Positions 12,555 through 22,821 of a DNA stretch of 64,000 nucleotides are shown in pieces. The stretch comes from Onchidella celtica (taxonomy: Eukaryota > Mollusca > Gastropoda > Systellommatophora > Onchidiidae). The notes beneath the pieces are model-generated. The model was not told where the DNA came from. It did not search any database and saw only the letters and a list, made by a program, of their open reading frames with translations. Position 1 is the stretch's first letter; each line of letters begins with the position of its first letter. The position numbers were made by a program, and so were the translations under genes. The stretch is taken from positions 41,964,779-42,028,778 of the forward strand of contig OZ007571.1 of NCBI GenBank assembly GCA_963931925.1, in the 5' to 3' direction.

Positions 12555-13395
12555 TCATGACTTATGGCTTCTCATGTGACTGATAAGTCCTATTTTTGCC
12601 CTGCAGACCCTTCCGCATAAATGACAAGAGTGCTCCGTTGGTTCAGTACCACTGGGCCTTTTCTTGCGCCGTTCTCTTTTTTTGATAGCCTGCTGGACTC
12701 TGTCAGCTTCCCATGCTTTGCTGCCTCTGGTAAGGGCCGCCCTCCAATTTGCACGACCAAGCGAGAGCTTTTCCCACTCACTCACATCAATGGCAAAGGC
12801 CTTCAGTGATTGCTTGAGAGTGTCTTTGTAACGTCTCTTTGGGGCCCCAACATTCCTCGTTCCATTGGAGAGCTCAGAGAAGAAGATTTGCTTCGGGAGT
12901 CTGGAGTCGGGCATTCTGACAACATGTCCTGCCCAACGTAGCTGAATTTTTTTCAGGTGGCAGAAGATGCTCAATTCCTTGGCACGATTGAGGACCTCAG
13001 TGTCTGGAATTTTATCCTGCCATTTGATCCTTAGGATCTTTCTAAGGCAGGCCAGATGAAAGTGATTTAGCTTTCTGGCATGCGATTGGTACACTGTCCA
13101 GGTTTCAGCCCCATAGAGTAGGGTGGGAAGGACCACAGCATTGTACACTTTCAGCTTAGTGTCTGTGCGAATGCCGGCGACATCCCACACTCTCTTTCGA
13201 AGCCTGCCAAATGCAGAGCTGGCTTTGCTGATTCTTGAGAGAATTTCAGTATCAACACGAGCCGCGGAAGACAGTGTACTGCCAAGATAGGTGAAGTTCT
13301 CCGACACCTTCAGAAGACTGTCATGGACTTTGATATTTGGGGTCACAGGATACTTGTCGTCTGGAGTAGGCTGATGGAGCCCAGTCGTAGTACAT
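12555..13395 (-). pseudogene. 5'-truncated non-LTR retrotransposon ORF2, C-terminal part
   Basis: About 275 residues open to a natural stop at 12,555 match the region after the catalytic core of LINE reverse transcriptases. Visible are the FTYLGSTLS block, LLYGAETWT, LRKILRIKWQDKIPD, a RWAGHVVRM block, KRRYKDTLK, and a C-terminal zinc-knuckle-like CX2C...HX3H. The YADD catalytic motif is absent because the copy is truncated near 13,395, where similarity stops upstream of HQPTPDD. The architecture (GHV-RM block plus terminal Cys/His finger) is typical of several animal LINE clades in the RTE/CR1/Ingi range; the exact family is not certain. It is a dead insertion with no link to the neighbouring genes. 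Confidence 0.85.
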
Positions 13396-15254
13396 GAACA
13401 TTAAAGCCGTAATTTGTATCTGTAAAGAATCATGCTATGGAAACTCATCAGAGCAGAGCTGACGTCTATTACGCGTGAATCATGACACGAGGTTTAGAAA
13501 AGTCATACTCACAGCCAACAGAATATTACCCGTGGTATCGAACATTAACAGCTAACTCACGGGAGTCACGGATCGATACCGCAGAACTGCTTACTCACTC
13601 GTACCAAGCTGAATCATGCATTCATCAAACACACATTACTGCCCATGGGCCGTAGTGTCAATTATGAGTAGATCAATCAATAAACTATTCAGACAATCGA
13701 TCTTTCTTTTGGACAGTCCCGTTCTATTCTTGAAATTTAATCTCTAAAAGTTTGCTTCCTAACTTCTGCACTCGTTTTTACATGGACGAAATGTCACAAG
13801 GCTATGTGTGATTACAAAATGATTGTCCTAACGTGACTTTGATGTTGGCTGTCATTCTACGATAAAGTGTTCCTTCTTGAAACAAAACATAACCCTTACT
13901 CATTTATCCACATTCGTTACAAAATGTTATGACAGGAGTTCTTTCAGTGTAACTTCAACTGAAAATTATAACAGCATTTGCCTGGGATAAGGAGGGCAAG
14001 CTCTTTGATAGCGTTGGTTCAGGTGGAATGAAAAGAAAAAAGGGGAGGGGGGGGGGAGGGGGACATAGCTGGAGCCCCCGGCAAGTTATACACTGGATAA
14101 TTATTTCAAATAACACGCCGCTCATTTATCTGTTAACTGATGACATGCGGACACAGCTCTCTTCTTCTTGTGTTGCAACAATACAATGCTTCAACACTGC
14201 CATAGTGACAGGGTATATCAAAAACATGAGACATATTGTAAGTGTAAACATACATTTGTTTATTTTTACCTTAACTCTCTCTAAATCAAGGTTAATTTTA
14301 TCTTAAACACTGCTGGTGTTTCCAGTGAGAATGGCTAACATTTGTGTTCCTTTAGAATTAGAGACTAGAGGTTGTCATAGAGATAGACATGATAAAATTA
14401 TTGTCTTCCCGGTCTTGTCTATGTGTATTAGATAGCGTCTTCCTGCCATGACGGAAGGTCCAATTTGTTTTCTTTTGATATAGCTACGTTAACGTAGGCC
14501 GACTTTCAAGCGGCACCCCTAAACTAGGGGAAATACTTAGTCCTAATCCTGCCTGTATGGTTCTGGCCCTGACACTAACCCTAACTCTGGTCCTAGATTG
14601 TAAACTTAGCCCTTTCTCCCCCGACAGCCCAGCCCTGTTGGCGATAATTTACCCACCGGACCATACACGGATCTAATATTATTTCTAATCAAATAGAAAC
14701 CTTTAACAATACTTGTTAAGAAAAGTGGAGGAAACAGCATTTAGTGTGACAGAAGATTGTGTCCCCAAAATAGGAGGGAAATTTAAGCCAGGCCAGTCAG
14801 AAAAGAGCTCTCCGCTTTAGTTAGGACAGTGAAGAAAATTAGAGAGGTACGTTTTAATATGTAAGATTCATGGCGAACTTTAAGATTAGGATTTGAGTAG
14901 ACCTGGGGGGGGGGGGGGTCTGAGCCTCCAAGAAACACTATTATGCATTCTTGTATTTATTCTATTCCAGGAAAGGGAGAGGAGATAATCTGGCGCAATC
15001 ATTTCCACTATTATGATCGTTACGTTACATACCAGTAACGCATGACAAGATTCTGTTGAAACAAAATTTTGTTTCTTTTCTACCCACGGTCTCCCCCACT
15101 CCTCACTAGACTAAGCCTGAAGTCATCAAATTGGACTCGTTACTGTCGTCACACGTGGGGATGAGAGATAAGACCATGATTAATACAATTTTCAAATCCT
15201 CCTCTGATAAATCACACAAAAGGTTTCACCGGGGCCAAACTCAGGCTAAGTCCA

Positions 15255-15300
15255 CTTGTGCACGTGTCGGCTCCCTTGCGCATGCGCGGTTTCCCTTGAG
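15255..15300. promoter_or_regulatory. NRF1-like and E-box words
   Basis: TGCGCATGCGCG at 15,277-15,288 closely matches the palindromic NRF1 consensus, and CACGTG lies at 15,261-15,266. The two sit in a short CpG-containing patch about 2.5 kb upstream of the first HMG-box gene. No transcription start can be assigned. Confidence 0.25.
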
Positions 15301-15637
15301 TTGACCTCCACGGCATGAGCAGTGCCTCAGTCAGTCACTGATCGATTTCGGTGTGGATGAATGAGTGACTGACTGACTGACTGAGCATATCAGTGAGTCA
15401 CTCACGCTGACTCAGCTTGTTTCAAAGTCATCTTCCCAGTCACCTTGTCACATTATAAACTAACCTCTTCATCCAAGGAATACTCAGAAACGAATTGATG
15501 CCGGTCTTCAGTCAGTAATGGAAAGTCATTAAAATGGAAAGCATTATCTAACCCACCTCCTCATCCATTTCAAATCGCTCCACTTAAAATTCACTATTCA
15601 GAATTGATATTTCATTACACTTTCTTCCAACTTTCTT

Positions 15638-15682
15638 CCGGGTATATCCTGCATGTTCTGAGTGTTAATCGCCGAGCCGCAC
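15638..15682 (+). repeat. 45-bp dispersed repeat, copy 2
   Basis: Direct-orientation partner of 11,519-11,563 with one substitution. Confidence 0.75.
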
Positions 15683-16560
15683 CTTCATTTGTCTAAGTTA
15701 CACAATTATTATAACCGCAAGAAAAACTTGGGTGTCAGGGTTAGCACAGTACTGAGTTGCCGAACGAATTCGAACATACTTTTATTGATATATGACCGTG
15801 TCACTACCTGCAAATTAAAATTTAAAAAAAAATAAACTGCTGGAAAAGATACAAGTTTTTATTATTAATTACTAACATAAGATTAACAGAATACAACTTT
15901 TTAAAAAAAATTGTCATGGCCTCTTATCCGGTGATTAGAGCGAAAACAATGACTTATTATGTGTACACCTTATACCAAGTCCCATGGGTTTTTATTCTTT
16001 TTTTAAATTTTTGCGTCCAGATTCAAACTGCCGGATTTTTTAAAATTTCACACATGACGGAAGGCAACTCATCCATTATTTGGTAAAGCTGCTGAAAGCC
16101 AATCATAATTTTTTTTTTATATATATTGCAAGGTAAACGTGATGATAATGCAGTGTGTTTTTTTTAGAAAACGCTGATGGCATTCCCTGCTGATGTCGGC
16201 TGAAGTTAGGCTAACAAAATAATTTTTGCAAACTCCTAATCTTTGTTCTTCCCTCGTAATATCACTATCAATTCCACTTGAGTTTGCTGAATGTGTTTTT
16301 CCGTGATTGTGTTTTTGACCCGTCTCACTATCAATTATAGCATTCAATTCTTTAAGTCCTCTCGCTCTCTCCCTCTTTCTCTTGATCAACAAAAATGGGT
16401 GGGGAGGGGCACAGCCCCTAACGTAATTATGACCTTATCCTCTCCCTCTCGGAATCACTAAAATCGGGGGCGCAGCCCCTGACATAGTGCCCTTACCCCA
16501 CGCCTTGGACAGTATTTTTTATTAACGTCAGGCCAGAAAACATGCATGGGCTATGTGTCT

Positions 16561-16637
<77 letters not shown>
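16561..16637. repeat. (GA)n microsatellite
   Basis: An almost pure GA tract of about 76 bases. Confidence 0.95.
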
Positions 16638-16640
<3 letters not shown>

Positions 16641-17743
16641 GAGGAGGAGGATCGCTGATATAGTTACGGCCCTGACGTTGCGAATGGCCTGATTTTAAAA
16701 CTCCGAGTGCAAACTGTCCAGCGTCCCGCCCTTCTCTCCCTTCCCCCCTCTCTCGCTCCCTTACCCTAGAAATCCTCGTAAACTTGACACAATTTCCCCC
16801 ACACAAGTAGAGCAAGCACTGACCTACTCTCAATCGCCTTACGTAACCGACCAGCTGCCAATCATTGCCAAGTTGGGTTGGAAACGCGCGCCTCCCTGAG
16901 CGTGCGAGAAGGGGCGAGGAGCTGGTCACTTGTCGGTCAAGTTGTGACCTCTTGGGCTGACCTAGCTTTGGTTTAGGGGGAAGCCAGACAGTGGGTGGTT
17001 TGTAGGACGCGAATGGGGGGCTTTAACGAGGATCTGACAGGGATGAGATTGGGATTTTAGAAGCACTGACCATTTTATATTTCACACGGCTAAAAAGCTA
17101 AATAAAAAAAAAAAAGGGAAAAACTGTATTGTAAATAACAAGATCCATTTCTTTTTTCTTTCTGTCTTCCTTTTTCATATAGTGAATTTTTATGTAAAAT
17201 TAGCGGGCGTAGCCTAGGATTAGGATTTGGGTACACCAAAGTAGTTCATCAAACTGCAGATAAATTGAAAAAAACAACAAAAAAAACCTTAATATTAATT
17301 AGAAAAAGTTTTGAACAGATTTGCGCTCTGAAAATTTAGACAGGGAGGAGGCAGGAACGACAATATCTTCTTTAAGGAGAGAGGAAAGAGATAAGGACAC
17401 ATTCTTCACCTTATGTGAACTTATATTTCACCAAAGGGACGAACTGTCATATTCTGCTTTTTTTTTTTTAGAGGCTTTCGAGAAAGTACGAAAAGTATGT
17501 CTAACAATGTGTTGATGTGGGCTTTCAATGTGTTATTTTCAGTCTGCAATAATATCTGGGTGACATGCAGAACTGATGCACTAGTCTACCTAAACAGGCA
17601 CACGGTACGGAAGGATTTTTGCAAATTTAAAAAAAAAAAAAAAAAGTGCCATCTTTCAGTCATTTTTTTAAAAATTTACTTTCCAAACAGGCAAAAATGA
17701 AAAAAAAAAATTCTCTCCCCCGTCCTCCCCCGCTCCACCCAGA
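16638..17743. other. Intergenic upstream of first HMG-box gene
   Basis: A GC-richer patch (about 16,780-16,960) with CpG-containing words and TGACCT nuclear-receptor-like half sites is followed by AT-rich sequence. No coding frame is convincing. It could hold distal promoter elements of the gene starting at 18,244. Confidence 0.45.
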
Positions 17744-17829
17744 GCAGACAAACAGTGATTGAATTTTTTTTTGCCTGCAGGATCAATCCCATACGGGGCC
17801 CCGGCCACATCTCGTGCGGTTTCACATCG

Positions 17830-17895
17830 CTAGACCAATACCGCGCAGCAAGTCTAAGCTCCTCCCACCAAGCGTGCGGGTCCAGGTATAAAGGT
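17830..17895 (+). promoter_or_regulatory. Candidate CCAAT/TATA promoter of HMG-box gene 1
   Basis: CCAAT at 17,835-17,839, a CTCCTCCCACC GC-type word near 17,858, and TATAAA at 17,887-17,892 are spaced like a proximal promoter about 350 bases before the start codon. The same region is conserved in copy B. Alternative: a polypyrimidine tract ending GCCTGCAG just upstream (about 17,767-17,780) could be a splice acceptor, which would make this a 5' untranslated exon instead. Confidence 0.45.
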
Positions 17896-18243
17896 TGCGT
17901 ACCACATGGCTTAACTTCAAATCTTTTTGAGTTTTCTGAGATAGTGAAGGAAGTTTGTTTTTATTCAACTCTAGCTTGTTATCATCGGCAATATTTCTAT
18001 AGCAAGACATCGGACTTCATACTGTCTTAGAATTTTTCATGGATATGAACATTTCCATTGAACATTTCTCCTTTGAAAACCATTGCAGTCGCACTGTTGT
18101 GTATCATGAGACGCCGCTCCACTAGTACAAGTATGGTACATGTATGTTGATGCCAGTGACCTTATAAATAACTGAATCATTTGACACCGCATTGACAGTC
18201 TCAATCTTAATGTTTGAATATTTTTAGGTACTTTGCGCTCATA

Positions 18244-19920
18244 ATGGATTACACCAGTGACGCAGACCCAATGATTTCGGCAGCTTTCATGTCAGACTAT
18301 ATTCCATCCAATTATCAGCAGTTGCAGAGCAATATGAACACAATGGAATTTGAATCTTTCTCGCGTCAAAACCTTTCCCTTGATGGAAATATGGATTTCT
18401 CACTCACCTTGGACAGCCCGGTGTCAGTTGACGCATACTCTGAGTCAGATCTGGAGCTAGGCTTCCGAGATGAAACTAGTGATACATCAGGAACAGACGA
18501 TGAAGTCAGACCTGCCACGCCTCCTGCAACTCCCAAATCCAAGCCAAATTTGAATCTCGTCCAGAAAAAAGAATACAGTGATGAACTTTTTCTAGCTGAC
18601 CGTCGCCTTGTTGACCAAAGATTTGCTCCTTATGACGTGTTCCCGGCCAATAACAACTGGACTTTAGAAGAAAAGGCTGACAAGCTGCTGAAACTAAATC
18701 CCAACACATCATACACCATTGATGACCTATTGAATATTGACGCATTGCCATCACCCAATGAAAAAGTAGATATGTTGATAGACATAGTAGCAAGGATTCA
18801 TACTAGCTTCCCGTGGAACCACGTCGAGCCCGAGGAACTCAATAGAGCATATACCAGTGTGGCCAAATGCAAAAAGGACAAAAAGAAAGATGCCAATGGC
18901 AAGCAAGCTCCTAAGCGACCGATGAACGCATTTATGATTTGGTCTAAAAAATGTCGCACTTTGATTGCCCAGTTTGCTCCTCAGCTCCACAATGCTGTCA
19001 TCAGTTATAAATTGGGCCACATGTGGAGAGAATTCACTGATGCGGAAAAGGGTAGATATGAGAGAGAAAAAGAGAGACTGCAGTTGTTCCATGCTAAAGA
19101 ATACCCCGATTACAAGTACAGACCACAAAAGAAGCCCACCAAGAAAACCGAGCCAAAATCCTCCACTGCATCTCAGAAGACTAAAGCCAAGTCTAACAAG
19201 AAGAAGAAACAGACGTCCACCGTAACCAGTTCTGTGCCTGGCAGCGCCATTAGTCAGGCAGTGGCAGGAAGCAATCTAAGTCCAAAGCTAAAAGCAAGAC
19301 TTCAAGTCAAAATAGACTCTGAGTTGAGAAGGGGAATTGGAAAACGCTCTACTGGCATAGACATCGCCGACTTAACAGCATACCCACAACACGAACTCGT
19401 TACTTCTGTTGAGGAAACCCCTATAAAAATTGAAGCAGGTGATCACAAAACTGTTCATTTCGTCATTGACAGCGGTCCTTCATCTGTGTTTGACACACCA
19501 GGCAATTCACCACACACACCGATAACGCCTACAGATGACTCAAATGTCACTGGAACCACAACCATGAACATTTTTACATTTGATGATAAATCGTTCCAGA
19601 TGTCGCTTGAACAGAATAACAATGTTTTACCGGCTGTTTCTTGCTTTTCCCCTGTGCAAATCAAGACAGAACCAGCAGATGTATACCAGTGCATATATTC
19701 TACCGCTGACATGAAGACTGAGCCACAGGAAAATCTGTTGCCAGCAGAGAGTAACCAGGAACTACCAGTTCTGACAGCTGAAACGGTAGAAAGTTATTTT
19801 GGGAGCGACAGGAATGAGGATTTGAATGACATAATGTCACTGCTCACCTATGCAGGAGATATTCCATTGGGGTTACCACAGTTACCACTAGTCGAAACCG
19901 AGGGACCTGCCTCTGTCTGA
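18244..19920 (+). CDS. Sox-like HMG-box transcription factor, copy 1
   Basis: A single uninterrupted coding exon of 558 residues; nuclear DNA-binding role is inferred from the family. The HMG box (about residues 223-292) carries the Sox signature RPMNAFM followed by IWSKK, HNAVIS, a KLGHMW block, DAEKGRY and the closing PDYKYRP. Residues about 106-214 form a module I do not recognise that is also in copy 2. A lysine-rich stretch (about 295-325) is a likely nuclear localisation signal. The acidic C-terminal half has three SUMO-type motifs: IKIE (394-397), IKTEP (473-477) and MKTEP (490-494). A TPPATP motif near residue 95 fits proline-directed phosphorylation. The ATG at 18,244 is chosen because the frame closes at 18,208 and a TTTTTAG acceptor-like site lies at 18,221-18,227, so a 5' intron is possible. 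Its exact Sox subgroup is not assignable; the box is divergent. Confidence 0.88.
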   Translation: MDYTSDADPMISAAFMSDYIPSNYQQLQSNMNTMEFESFSRQNLSLDGNMDFSLTLDSPVSVDAYSESDLELGFRDETSDTSGTDDEVRPATPPATPKSKPNLNLVQKKEYSDELFLADRRLVDQRFAPYDVFPANNNWTLEEKADKLLKLNPNTSYTIDDLLNIDALPSPNEKVDMLIDIVARIHTSFPWNHVEPEELNRAYTSVAKCKKDKKKDANGKQAPKRPMNAFMIWSKKCRTLIAQFAPQLHNAVISYKLGHMWREFTDAEKGRYEREKERLQLFHAKEYPDYKYRPQKKPTKKTEPKSSTASQKTKAKSNKKKKQTSTVTSSVPGSAISQAVAGSNLSPKLKARLQVKIDSELRRGIGKRSTGIDIADLTAYPQHELVTSVEETPIKIEAGDHKTVHFVIDSGPSSVFDTPGNSPHTPITPTDDSNVTGTTTMNIFTFDDKSFQMSLEQNNNVLPAVSCFSPVQIKTEPADVYQCIYSTADMKTEPQENLLPAESNQELPVLTAETVESYFGSDRNEDLNDIMSLLTYAGDIPLGLPQLPLVETEGPASV

Positions 19921-22759
19921 CTTAGAGTAACCTATTGAGAACTTTCATCTTTAGAACACCATCGTGATCGTACATGCATGATTATCCTTCCATTTAGATT
20001 AAGCCCAGGCAGAGCCCTGACTCTCCACTGCCCAGATCATTATGATATTTTTGTCCAGAGACACGCAAATATATGCTGTAGTTTTCACTTTGATTTCAAG
20101 ATTGTGTTCCACCGCCAGTTATGAAAATAGGCTACCTTCGGACAATCTTTAGTCAATGACTGTTGACACTGTGTTGAATCTTTGATGTCACTCAAGGACA
20201 ATGTCACAACGCATTTATCGCCACTTAAATCTTCGTTTTATACTGCCCTTTTACATGAACTGTAGCACCGCCATCCAGGACAAATCATGACCTACTTAAC
20301 TATCCACTCATTCCATTAGCTACATTGTGAATGGGCGCTTTATACTTCCTCTCATCACGAAAATAATGATTCGTCCAAAGATGAGGGCAACGGCAGCAGC
20401 TCCGTGACTGAAGTTACCAAGTATCCCTCCCGGCAGTTGTATCAAAACTCCGTCCTTCACCGGCATCTATATTCACCTCGCTGCTGGATAAGATACAACT
20501 CATCCTCACCACACCGCAGCTCAACAAAAGCTCACCCACCAGCAGATTGCATATCATGTATGCCCACATCAGTTTACTTCCAGCGTCACTTCAAGGCGCT
20601 TTAAATAATTAACAGTGACATCATCTTCGTGACGTGTGACCCGTGTTCCAAGACCATAAAGTCATTTATTCAAAGACAAACTTTCTCTGGACATTCATAT
20701 TATCCTACAGAAGTGAAGTTTTAACTTTTGTAAAGACTATTTGCCAAGCAAAGGACTGAATGAATTCATGGCAATTCATCTGGGGACACTATCATTGTGG
20801 ACAACGACGATTCCTCGCTCAATGAGCAACTCCTTGCTCTAATATCTGAGGTAACATTTTCTCTTGTACATGTACAAATATTACAATAATATATGTATCA
20901 CCTCTGAACGTCTTAAAACACATGTCTTACTGATAATCATTGATGGGCTTACAAATACCATTCTCCTTTAGATAAATGATTTTTGCTCACAAATGAACAT
21001 TCACTTTAAATTTAAAATTCGAGTGTGTAGAATCTTGTAGGGAAAGCGATGTGTCACTTTTTTTTTTTTTTTTTGCTAATTTACTGCCAAAATAGAACAA
21101 TACTAAAGAAAGAAAGAAATGAAAACTATGATGACAGGGTTAAAGCTCGGTACAATGCAAGATTTTCACATTCCTCTGTAAATGACAGTAATACCTGCAT
21201 CATTTTCGTAGGCAACCAAATGGCCCTTGGACATGTTATTTAAGGCATTGCGTGTCTGAAATAGTGTTCACTTATCTAGTAATTCCTCCATAAACTTTTG
21301 CCTTGTCAGTTTGAGAATGTATCTTGATGGCTGCTTTTATGTACATACTGCATTGTGTCCGTGGAGGAAGAAGCAATTTTGACCACGATAATGAACTATA
21401 TTTTTGAGTTTCATCCAGTTTTGTCTCCTTATTGTGTACATGTTTATCGTTGAATGATCAGATTAACCTGGTTTTACCCTTAATGCATTCGTGCATTCGT
21501 GTCAGGGTTTGTAGCTGGCTCAAAGGTCGTGTTCTTCTTTTTTTTTTAAATTTATTTCCAGTAGCCAGTAGCGTAGCGGTCATTCAATTCAAAAGCAACC
21601 AATTCGAAACTTAGTCTTACAAAATATGCAAACAGCTTATTCTAGGATTTGATTTCAGTTACTGAATAAAGTAATTAAGTCTTTGATAACATCAAAACGG
21701 AGAAGTTTCAATTCTGTAATATTAAAATTGTGGTGGAGCCGATCTTGTGTGATATAAAAAAGTTTTTATAAAATATTTGACCAAGTCTGTGTTGAAACTT
21801 GTGTGATACAACTTGGTTGCTTGGAATTCACAAAAAGTACCCTTGTGAAATGAATGGTTTACACATTCTATCGCAAAGCTGTGTGCAATTCGGAGGAATA
21901 TAAATATTTACAAACAAACAGAAAAAAACAAATGGCTAGTGCTTGAATTTATCATTTGATACATCATTGTCATGAACTACCCGTCGACTTTGAAGTATGA
22001 AGTGATAAACGCCCATTTATCAACTGTTATAATATTATTTATTTTATTTATTTGGACGAAGATGCTTTGATGGTTCTGAAACCGTAAAATGGACTGTGAA
22101 ACACTGTAGTTAACTCCACAGTATAATCAGACCTAAATCACGTCAGTCCATTCCCATAATTTATCAAAGCGCATTCTTATTTTTGCGTCTTACGAAGACA
22201 CTGTGAAAAAGAATTGAATTTCCTTCCTTCATTTCCGTATTTATGTTCAAAGCTATCTCTTGCGTAAGAAAATATTTTAGTCCTGACGAGGTTATTTCTT
22301 AAACAAAAAATACAATGGGTAAAACGTCCGAGTGAAAACCCACAAGATGTAACTACCGGTACCTTGTGACAACACCCATTTCTGTTGTGAAGTGAGAATA
22401 TTGCACGGATGAAAGTGAGAGTGAAAACCGACCATTTGGAACAAATGAAGGTGGACAAAACAATTAAAAAAAATAAAAAAAAGAGAGAATACAAGAGCAT
22501 GGGCATGCAAAACTCAAGAGACTTTGGTCACCATGTTGTTCTTGTACTCGTACAGGCTACCTGCCATCATTCTCTGCAAAAATAAACGTCTAAATGAGCA
22601 GAATGTGCAGATTCTCATGTGCAGCTCCTAAAATTCATTGCATAAATTATGGAAAGATTAACCCATTCAGCCTGGAAGACAACGGAACACTTTGTGACAG
22701 TCATCTTGAATGCATTCTGCCCAGCCTGTTGCCACGATTCTCAGAGAAAGACAGAGGAA

Positions 22760-22762
<3 letters not shown>

Positions 22763-22816
<54 letters not shown>
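22763..22816. repeat. (GT)n microsatellite
   Basis: A pure GT tract of about 50 bases. Copy B has only a short degenerate GTGTGTGAGTGTG at the same place (about 35,144), so the tract expanded in A or contracted in B. Confidence 0.95.

Positions 22817-22821
<5 letters not shown>

Larger units (their letters stand above)
13396..16560. other. Intergenic, no gene seen
   Basis: AT-rich DNA with G runs near 14,049 and 14,906, a TGAC-rich microsatellite near 15,361-15,385, and a twofold repeat of a GGGG..CAGCCCC hairpin word near 16,406 and 16,470. Open frames show no domain. Confidence 0.55.

Noticed and set aside
14540-14610. Telomere-like CTAACCCTAAC words
   Set aside because: Only one or two degenerate units; no array.
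18214-18243. Upstream start giving ten more residues to HMG-box gene 1
   Set aside because: The codon is TTG, and a splice-acceptor-like TTTTTAG lies between it and the ATG at 18,244; the ATG is the better start.
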